NCBI GenBank assembly: GCA_973895155.1
Contig: OZ316899.1
Span: forward strand, 3,286,001-3,350,000
Length of the DNA: 64,000 bases
From: Marsupella aquatica
Taxonomy: Eukaryota > Marchantiophyta
Reading direction: 5' to 3'
Shown piece by piece: positions 57,088-64,000 of this stretch; the stretch's first letter is position 1; each line of letters begins with the position of its first letter. A program made the translations under genes and the position numbers. A model generated the notes under the pieces. It worked only from the letters and a program-made list of their open reading frames with translations, made no database searches and was not told the origin of the DNA.

Positions 57088-57392
57088 AGTGGAATGCAAG
57101 GAGACGATTCAAACTGCGGAGGAAGATCGCGAGACACAACGTAGAAACACCGGAAAAACCGTTTGTTCTTCCCTCCTATGCAGAGAAAGCCGCAAGGAAA
57201 GCAGAAAGTGCAAGGACACTTTGCTGGGAAAACAAAGGTCTTCGGTTACGAAGGGGTGTTGACCGAAAGTTCATTAAACATCCTTATGTTGATGACTTCT
57301 CCCGCAGCCAGTACGTAGATGATGAGGCTGTGTCCACGGACAGATTCCAGAGTACAGATTCTGGTTCCGACTCAGAATCTTCGGAACCGTGA
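57088..57392 (+). CDS. F accessory gene exon 4: basic C-terminal tail
   Basis: Reads EWNARRRFKLRRKIARHN, then YAEKAARKAESARTL and an acidic Ser-rich end (TDSGSDSESSEP), stop TGA 57390-57392. A basic helix followed by an acidic tail; DNA or chromatin contact is possible. Its link to exon 3 depends on the proposed intron. Confidence 0.5.
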
Positions 57393-57963
57393 GAAGTAGT
57401 GGGTAGTTGAGGCTAAATCTTTTAGCAGCGCCCGGCGCTTGTAACAAGTGTATTATTTCCCTCTGCTGAGGGTCCTTTGAAATTGTTGATTTCTCTCTAC
57501 TTGTTGATTACTTTTGACTTCTGTTCTTTACAAGCGCCTGGCGCTCGCCAAATGGAATCTCTAAATGGCCGTTTAGTCAGTCGTCGGAAAACCGTTGGGG
57601 ACCATAGTTTAGGGACCGGGCGGAAGGGACGACTATAGTTTCCGTTTAGGTTTGTTCGGGACGACGAGAGTTGGGGACGTCGATAGTTGAGGACGATGAT
57701 AGTTTCGGGAAGACGATAGAACGGGACGTTAGAGTAGGGCGAGAGAACGGGACGATACCTATTACCAAGGCGAAGATAGTTTCGGGAGGCAATAGAATGG
57801 GACGATGATAGTTTGATGGTCGTTTCGGAATGGTAGTGTACGCGGACCTTTATCTGGCGTCTTAGTCTTCGCGGACCTTTCTTTGACCTTTGTCGGCTAT
57901 AGCACTCGCGGACGACGTTCTTACGGGAGGAGAGGTTACATATTAGATCGGGATCTTTGGAAC
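57393..57963 (+). promoter_or_regulatory. Upstream region of the third F gene with palindromes and GGGACGATAG-type repeats
   Basis: Two perfect palindromes (57427-57439, 57533-57545), then from about 57580 to 57850 a degenerate tandem array of GGGACGATnATAG-like units (for example around 57655, 57692, 57748 and 57800). No TATA box is clear. It precedes the ATG at 57964 and probably holds its promoter. Confidence 0.5.
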
Positions 57964-58425
57964 ATGGCGAGTCAGTATGAGCCAATGGATTGGGAGGCAG
58001 CTTTTCGTCCTTCTCGTGTGCATCCAGAAGAGAGCCATTTCAGCTCTTTTGAATCGCGGATGGAGACTGAAGAAACTGAAACTTCCACTTTTCGGAACCG
58101 TCATGCTCTCCCATATGATGAGGCTATTAGTCCTGGAGAGAAGAACATCCCTTGGATTGTTGATTCCCCTACGCCTCCGTTCTCTAGTCGGTTTTCGTCT
58201 CACTCGGGAGTTCTTGTTGATGGGGTACTCCCAATCGATCGAAGAGTACAAGAAATGTTCGGGCGAGTTGATTTTAAGGACAGTAATATTCCTAATGAAC
58301 ATTTTACGAGGGCTGTTCGTCAAGGACCTTCAGAGAGATACGTTCGTTTGCGTGGTCTCGGCTTCAAGAAAGATCGGCGGAGAGAAGCAGCAGGAGTGGA
58401 TGATGATTGCAACTCAGAAAGCTAG
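57964..58425 (+). CDS. Transposon F third gene, unknown 153-aa protein
   Basis: ATG 57964 opens MASQYEPMDWEAAF; the same frame is open upstream to 57883 but without a better start. It is intact, unlike its neighbours. Hydrophilic, rich in Arg, Glu, Ser and Pro, with LPYDEAISPGEKN and GVLPIDRRVQEMFGRVDF. No transmembrane segment, zinc motif or known domain. It sits downstream of the methyltransferase-like gene on the same strand but after its own repeat-rich region, so it is probably a separate transcript. A stand-alone accessory protein or a detached tail of the upstream gene are both possible. Confidence 0.5.
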   Translation: MASQYEPMDWEAAFRPSRVHPEESHFSSFESRMETEETETSTFRNRHALPYDEAISPGEKNIPWIVDSPTPPFSSRFSSHSGVLVDGVLPIDRRVQEMFGRVDFKDSNIPNEHFTRAVRQGPSERYVRLRGLGFKKDRRREAAGVDDDCNSES

Positions 58426-59133
58426 ATGGAAATTTCGTTTTGCTGATCGCTTAAGCTAGCGCCGGGCGCTGCTAAAGTTTTCCGGATTTTGTGGCATTGA
58501 AGTCGACCTCAGCTCTGGTGTTAGGGTTTTCCCGGTTGTCTACTATTTAGGTTTTGGCTAGCGCCGGGCGCTATTGAAACGACAACGGATTTTGTGGGAG
58601 GGAATGGATCTTGACTATGTTGTCTGGGTTTGGATGCATCTTGTCTCCAAGAAACGACTAGTTTTCTAGTTAGTTTTTGGCTAGCGCCGAGCGCTGTTCA
58701 TGTATTAGTCGAAAACCTCCGACGGTGTCGACCGTGACTTCATGGATGGGATTTTTAGGCCAGATTGTTGATGTTGATAACTGCATTTTGTATCACTTAA
58801 GCCGAGCGCGTTTTCTATTTTGCGATAATATATGCGAATGTTTTTTCCGGCCTTTCTTTTCTACTTGTATTTGTCTTGGATTTTGTGTATCTCAATTGGC
58901 AGCCGTCTTTTATGTTTCAAAAAATTGTTCCCGTGTTGTTCTTTTATTTATCACGAGGGTTTGGTGGTTTTGTTTTCTATTCTTGTACTTTCAAATGGAG
59001 ATTTTGAGACCTTTTTTTAAGATCACTGTTCACGACCATCCAAACACTGTTCACTGGTAACAGCTCCTTTTAACTGGTACCAGAATCTGTTTCCTGTTAC
59101 TGTTATCTGTTTGCTGTCGTTTGTAAATTCCCC
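58426..59133. other. Right non-coding end of transposon F
   Basis: About 0.7 kb with three palindromes (58458-58470, 58560-58572, 58683-58695), then T-rich sequence, subterminal CTGGTAACAG (59053) and CTGGTACCAG (59073) and the right terminal inverted repeat. No gene seen. Confidence 0.7.
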
Positions 59134-59141
59134 CCTGCAGG
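59134..59141. other. Target site duplication of transposon F (right, CCTGCAGG)
   Basis: Exact match to 48381-48388; from here the copia RT frame resumes. Confidence 0.85.
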
Positions 59142-59975
59142 ATGCTGAAACAATTCAATATGCATACAGTAAAATCAGTGAAATCACCAATGGACCTACG
59201 TTCACTGGATAAAGAGAAAGACATCTTTCGGAAAAGAACCGAACATGAGCCACTTCTTGGCCCCGACAAACCATACTTGTCCATTATAGGGGCACTACTT
59301 TTCTTAGCTTCCCAGACTCGCCCATATATCGCTTTTGCTGTCAACTTGCTGTCCCGCCATAGCTCGTAGCCTACGATTAGGCACTGGAATGGACTCAAAC
59401 AAATACTGCGCTACCTGAGTGGGACAATTGACCTCGGATTATTTTATCCCACCACCATGGACCTAACACTCACTGGATATGCAGATGCGGGCTATCTGTC
59501 TGACCCAGTAGATGCCAAATCACAGACCGGATATATCTTCCGCATCGGACCCACAGCAATCTCTTGGCGCAGCACGAAACAAACTCTGACTACTACCTCT
59601 TCAAACCACTCAGAGATTATTGCCCTTTATGAAGCGAGCAGGGAATGTATCTGGTTACGAAACGTCATTGATTACATTCAAGAGACCATAGGTATGCCTA
59701 AACTCAATTTGCCTACAATAATCTATGAAGATAATCGACCATGCGTAGAACAAATATCAGCCGGATTCATTAAAGGAGATAAGACGAAGCACATAGCTCC
59801 TAAGTTCTTTTTTGCACACAAACAACTGGGCAATACAATTGATGTGAAATGGATCCCCGGCCCTGAGAATAGTGCGGACCTATTCACCAAGTCCCTACCT
59901 CCAGTTACACACACAGCACCAATCAAATCGATTGGAATGCATAGCCTCTTCGAACTTGTACAGGACAGGGAATGA
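59142..59975 (+). pseudogene. Copia E RT end and RNase H
   Basis: Resumes in phase with 48388 (MLKQFNMHTVK, YLSIIGALLFLASQTRPYIAFAV). TAG at 59367-59369, then RNase H from 59457: GYADAGYLSDPVDAKSQTGY, ISWRSTKQTLTTTSSNHSEI, IIYEDNRPCVEQI and HIAPKFFF. Catalytic Asp and Glu are present. Stop TGA at 59973-59975. Confidence 0.88.
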
Positions 59976-60681
59976 GGCAAAACTCCTTCGACTAAGACGA
60001 GCGAAAACAAGATTTTGGTTGAACTTCCACAGGTCCCCTGACAGAGACAACAACAAACTCGTCCGACTTCAGGGGGAGCACAAACTTACCTGGCGAAGTG
60101 ACCACAGCTCGAGCAGAAACACTTCAAACAGCCGAACATCGAGCAGGAAGATCCAAACTGGACCACAACATCCAACTGCCGATCGAAAAGGATGACCTCC
60201 CACCAGCATTAACACAACGACAGATAACTCCAAGTCGACAACAAACACCAATCGCACCTGATCTACTCGACTACAAGAACGAGCACTCATCAACATTTCA
60301 TCACCACCGAAACCAATCAACCCACCATGACTTCCCTCATCACACGACATTTTCCCACAAACACAGCGGGAAACCTAATCCCTCTTCACCCCTGCTTTAC
60401 TTTACCAACTCACCCCTTACATTACCGACCACCTACGACTTGTAACATTAACCCATACATGATTAACACCCAATTACTCTATAAACGCTGATTCCAGGAC
60501 ATATAAGGACAGGGTGGTAACACTTTTTTTCCCCCACAAGAAAGGAGGGGGGTTTTAATGAGGTTACACCCTAACTTATATCACCCTACTAGACAATCAC
60601 TTCAACAATCACCAAACATAGGAAACACTTAGTTTTCCTATCAACGTTAGACCTTCAACAAACGATGCATCCAAGGGGGAG
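59976..60681 (+). other. Copia E 3' untranslated region and polypurine tract
   Basis: About 0.7 kb with no recognised domain, ending in polypurine tract CCAAGGGGGAG (60671-60681) next to the 3' LTR. One frame (60098-60445) is open but has no motif and is low-complexity His/Pro/Thr-rich. Confidence 0.7.
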
Positions 60682-60812
60682 TGTTATAACCCCTTAGGTT
60701 AGGTCTACTCAAAGGTTAGGACCAAGGCGGTTACACAACCAACTCCCTTAGCAACCTACTATGTATATAGATGGAGATGAATAAAGTGTTTATATTATTG
60801 TGATGTTGAACA
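60682..60812 (+). repeat. Copia E 3' LTR (131 bp)
   Basis: Second copy of 43933-44063. Followed by AATAC, the target duplication. Confidence 0.95.
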
Positions 60813-61919
60813 AATACCCCATTTTTCAAAAGGTGAAAGAGGTAAGATTGGTACAAGTGGCCACCTGGAAGTTGCCGTTGGCTTCCCTATTCATTGACAA
60901 GGATCACATTGTTTAATGAAGCCGAGAGTATCTCTATGCATAGTTGGCCACCAATAGCCAGCATCCCAAATTTTCTTAATTGTGGTATTCACAGCATAAT
61001 GGCCCCCTGAATCTTCAACATGTAGGGCTGTTATACTCTCCTTAGGCTCAAGACATCGCTTCAACTTCTGGTCAGGAGTTAACTTTAAGAGGGTGCCTTT
61101 AATTAAAGTATAAGTTCCAACTTTTTGTAAAACTACAAGTTTCTCTTCTGCATTTAAACGTTCTAGCATTACTCAATGGGTTAACATATTCACAATATCA
61201 TAATAGATGGAGATTTCACCCTCTATATGCCAAATTTCTTCATTGGAAAAGGAGTTTTCTAGATTAGTTTTGCTTTCCTTACCAGATAGTCTTGAAAGGA
61301 AATCTGCATTTTCATGATGTTTGCCAAGTCTTAGATGGACTTCATAATCAAATTCTTGCAGAAGTAAGACCCATCTTGCCACCCATCCTGATAAATCTGC
61401 TTGGTTTACTAAATATTTTAAAGAATTGTGATTGGTATGGAAAATAACTTTGTAACCAAGGAGATAATGGCAAAAATTTTACAAGTAAAAACAAGCAAAA
61501 ATAATAGCCAATGCTTCCCTTTCAGTTACCAAATAATTCTTCTCAGGAGCACTTAGCTGTCTACTTGCATAATAAATAGGGTGATCTCGAGCTTGCTCAT
61601 CCTTATGACTTAAATTTGCTCCCATGCAAAAAGCTGAAATGTCAATGAAAACATGAAAGGTCTTGGTCCAATCTGGTGGTTGAAGTATTGGTGTTTTGGT
61701 GAGTCTTGATTTCAACTCTTGGAAAACAGCTTCTCTCTTATTGGTCCAAACATACTCCACATCATGTTTGAGGAGTTTGGTGAGGGGCATCGCAATGTCA
61801 GCATACTTATGAATAAATTGTCTATAATAGCCAACATGGCCTAAGAAGGCTCGAAGTTCCTTGAAGTCTTTGGGTGGTAGTAATTCCACAATAACTTTAA
61901 CTTTATCTTTGTCCACTTT
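60813..61919 (-). pseudogene. pol: Gypsy D: integrase N-terminus, RNase H and RT end
   Basis: Continues the integrase cut at 43932. Integrase zinc region: DSGGHYAVNTTIKKIWDAGY and CDPCQ. Upstream come ARWVLLLQEFDYEVHLRLGK and RNase H with HVFIDISAFCMGANLSHKD and YYASRQLSAPEKNY. The RT connection reads LRAFLGHVGYYRQFI. Stops and shifts at several points (for example near 61170 and 61480). Clearly older than A and B. Confidence 0.85.
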
Positions 61920-61932
61920 AATATCACTCTGA
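61920..61932. other. Target site duplication of the LINE (left)
   Basis: AATATCACTCTGA; right copy AATATCTCTCTGA at 62759-62771, one mismatch in 13. Confidence 0.75.
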
Positions 61933-62758
61933 TTTTTTCCGCTGCAGGGAAACTGCCTATTCACTCTCTTTGGATTTACACGGTTTACCAGATCCTGTGG
62001 TGCATTTGGCTAGCCCGTAATGCTCAAACTTTTGACAAAACTCGCCACAGAATCTTTGATCAATTGCTGGTGATCTCTGAGATTTTGGACCACTTGAATG
62101 CGGTTATCACATCCACTTCGGTGCTGTCTACCTCTCTGTTAAGCCGCAAACATCGACGCCTCTCAGGTGCTAAGGGACTGATAGAGACAGAACACATCAG
62201 CATTCTCAGGAGTGGGGTTAGGAGGATTGAATCCATCCTGGATGGCGGTGCTGCAGGAGGACACCCGGCGCTTTGATCCTTTTTAGGCCACAGAAGCTCT
62301 TAGTTAATGGTTTACTTAGCTGCCTTTGTGTCCTTGATCATAGGCCTACTTTATATCTTTAGGATTAGGAATTTTCGCTCTTATGCCTGCCCTTGATCTT
62401 ATTACGGCATTCCGTGCTGCTTGACTACCCCCCCTTTTTTTACCCTTGCAGGCTTGGTTGACTGATGAGCCTTAGGACCATCCTCCTGACAAGACATCCG
62501 TCCCCTTGCGCTGGCACTATTTTGATTCTGCTTTACTCTTGAGTTGATTAGATACAACTGTCTGAGTGCCAGTGAAAACTTGATTCTTACTAGTTTTCAA
62601 CATCTGTGGGATCTGATGTCCTTGACTTTCTTGGACTCTTATGTGTCCTATCACTCTTTTGCCCTTTGTGGCTTCTGCTGCCATTTGGCCTGCTGGTTCC
62701 CCCCATCCGTGGGGTTCACGCGGAATAAAATCAAAATTTAAATAAAAATAAAAATAAA
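61933..62758 (+). mobile_element. 5'-truncated LINE, 3' end only
   Basis: Inserted in gypsy D with a 13-base duplication. Near the left end the plus strand encodes YQILWCIWLARNAQTFD, the Trp-Ile-Trp-x3-Asn region found after the reverse transcriptase of plant LINEs, and a short frame ends at 62276. About 450 bp of 3' untranslated sequence follow, then an A-rich tail of AAAAT units (62724-62758). No RT or endonuclease core remains. Confidence 0.75.
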
Positions 62759-62771
62759 AATATCTCTCTGA

Positions 62772-63545
62772 GATATAACATGACCCGAAAGAATTCCTTC
62801 TCTCATCCCTATATAACATTTTCCAGATGTAGGGAGAGTTGTGCTTCTCTACATTTCTCAAAAGTCTTCTTTAAGCAACTGAGATGTTGTGTCATGGAGC
62901 TATAGACACAAAAATCATCTATGAAAATCTCAAGGAATGTTGCAAATATTCTTGAAAGATCACCATCATTATTCGCTGAAATGTTCCTAGTGCATTGCAT
63001 AATCCAAACGGCATTACATTGAAGGCAAAAGTTCCCCAATCGGTAGTGAAGGTGGTCTTATCTCGATCCTCTTTCCATATGGAAACTTGATTGTATCCTG
63101 AATAACCATCAAGAAAACTATAGAGCTCATGTTGTGCAACTATGTCAAGGACTAAGTCAATAAATGGTAAAGGATAATGGTCCTTTTAAGTTGCACATTA
63201 AGCTTTCTAAAATCTTGACAAACTCTGATTTTAGGTTTTCCATCAGGGCCAATCTTCTTAGACACAATTACTATGGGAGACACCCATTCACTGCTAAGCA
63301 CAGGATAAATGAATCCTGCCTCCAACAACTTGTCTAATTTTGTCTTCACCATTAAAGAATATTTTGGGTTAAGACGGTATTTCCATTGCCTTATTGGTAT
63401 CACACCCTCATTAAGGTCAATTCGATGCTCCCCAAGCCATGGATGTATGCCTTTAAGGTCCCGATGACTCCATGCAAATACATCTTTGCATTGTTTCAAC
63501 AAATAAATGTATTTTTCTCTTAACTCACCTTGGATATGCTCCACA
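62772..63545 (-). pseudogene. pol: Gypsy D: RT N-terminal half
   Basis: Minus strand from 63545: CKDVFAWSHRDLKGIHPWLGEHRIDL, LDKLLEAGFIYPVLSSEWVSPIV, KIRVCQDFRKLN, then a frameshift near 63185, and the catalytic box FIDDFCVYSS near 62920. Continues to GHVISQR at the LINE junction. Upstream of about 63545 similarity to Pol stops; the rest of D (protease, Gag, 5' LTR) is missing. Confidence 0.85.
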
Positions 63546-63773
63546 GGAAAGAGGGGCAGACAGAGGTGGAGGAAAGAATAGGAGATATTGAGAGGCTCAA
63601 GCAAGCAACTAAGAGAGATGATGGCACGACTAGAGATGCAATTGCTTGAGAAGACGACAACCTACCATAATACATTCCTACTTTTGGAAAATGAAGTAGA
63701 GGATTTGGCACGAGAGGAGGAGGGGGCAGTGTCGCGTGGACTAGATCCACTTTCTTCCACGTCCTTCCTCTAG
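63546..63773 (+). pseudogene. Coiled-coil tail of an unidentified plus-strand ORF
   Basis: From 63546 the plus strand reads VEERIGDIERLKQA in one frame and, after a probable one-base shift near 63603, LREMMARLEMQLLEKTTTYHN and LLLENEVEDLAREEEG, ending at TAG 63771-63773. The pattern is a heptad coiled coil, similar in kind (not in sequence) to the C-terminus of the LTR-embedded proteins of A and B. It could be the end of such a frame or of a gag; undecided. Confidence 0.35.
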
Positions 63774-64000
63774 ACACTATATACATAAGTAGTTTCAGCT
63801 CTCCACTTCTAGAGAGGTAGTCCCCTTGACTACTTTTGCACTCACACCCTTCCCCTCTCTTCTACTCAAAGGAAGTCGCGGAACTTGACTGCCTTAACAC
63901 TTAGCTCCGGCGTCGCTGACTCCGACGCCGAGCTCCCTTATGGTCCAGGCCCGGATAGGCCATCCGGGGAGGACATAGCATGGAGACTTGTGGGCAATGA
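63774..64000. other. Unassigned sequence at window end
   Basis: GC-rich, with TATATAC near 63779 and a GCCGGCGTCGC-type segment with an imperfect inverted repeat near 63905-63935 (CCGGCGTCG / CGACGCCG-like). Possibly the start of another LTR. No gene seen. Confidence 0.3.

Larger units (their letters stand above)
48389..59133. mobile_element. Transposon F: 10.7-kb Mutator-like DNA transposon with accessory genes
   Basis: Inserted in the RT of copia E. Ends are imperfect terminal inverted repeats: left GGGTATGATAGCCACGACAG, right (read inward) GGGAATTTACAAACGACAG; both continue into AAACAGAnAACAG. CTGTTACCAG-type subterminal repeats occur at 48427, 48449, 48469 and 48490 on the left and 59053 and 59073 on the right. 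It carries a minus-strand transposase gene (49139-52610), a plus-strand ParB-like/methyltransferase-like gene (53304-57392) and a small plus-strand gene (57964-58425). The two main genes diverge from a 0.7-kb region. Sixteen copies of palindrome AGCGCCNGGCGCT lie in its non-coding DNA. All main genes have stops, so this copy is decayed, but family members elsewhere may be intact. Confidence 0.85.

Noticed and set aside
46067-58695. A CRISPR-like array formed by the 13-bp palindromes
   Set aside because: The spacing is irregular (about 60 to 1900 bp), the copies are confined to non-coding DNA of a eukaryotic transposon, and there are no Cas genes.

Overview
The window is repeat-dense plant nuclear DNA and holds no recognisable host gene. 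Three kinds of evidence point to a land plant: Ty3/gypsy and Ty1/copia polyproteins, an En/Spm (CACTA) plant-transposase-type gene, and a plant-type LINE tail. The transposase family of one DNA transposon here is, from memory, one seen in non-seed plants, so a moss, lycophyte or fern is possible, but this is a weak guess. Almost every coding frame carries stops or frameshifts, many of the CGA-to-TGA or CAG-to-TAG kind expected from decay of methylated DNA. Layout: 1-11482 is gypsy element A on the minus strand, with its downstream LTR cut by the window start. 11483-16177 is unassigned spacer with low-complexity tracts. 16178-34730 is a CACTA-type element (J, minus-strand gene) split by gypsy element B (plus, 17106-31171, 3988-bp LTRs, 5-bp target duplication GAGGA). 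34731-40792 is gypsy element C (minus), cut in gag by a second CACTA-type fragment K (40790-41622) with a 12-bp minisatellite. 41623-43044 is a copia remnant I (minus). 43045-63545 is a decayed gypsy D (minus), interrupted by a copia element E (plus, 43933-60812, 131-bp LTRs) and by a 5'-truncated LINE (61933-62758). A and B belong to one gypsy lineage with very long LTRs (3.8-4.0 kb). The LTR itself carries a long reading frame of about 770-880 codons, located downstream of a TATA box. It encodes a protein with a globular region, a Pro-rich linker, a plant-transposon-protein-like helical domain and a C-terminal coiled coil. The most interesting object is nested inside copia E: a 10.7-kb DNA transposon F (48389-59133) with degenerate terminal inverted repeats and an 8-9 bp target duplication. 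Removing it restores the copia reading phase. On its minus strand F carries a Mutator-like transposase gene (zinc-binding N-terminus, DDE-type core, SWIM-like C-terminus). On its plus strand it carries a four-exon gene that joins a ParB/Srx-like DGNHR domain to a permuted DNA-methyltransferase-like domain, followed by a small third gene. Its non-coding parts (introns, divergent promoter, flanks) hold 16 copies of a 13-bp palindrome AGCGCCNGGCGCT, and I found none in the exons. A 372-bp non-autonomous relative (G, 45881-46252) in the same copia has the same kind of termini, the same subterminal repeats and one copy of the palindrome. I propose, as inference, that the palindrome is the recognition or modification site of F-encoded proteins.
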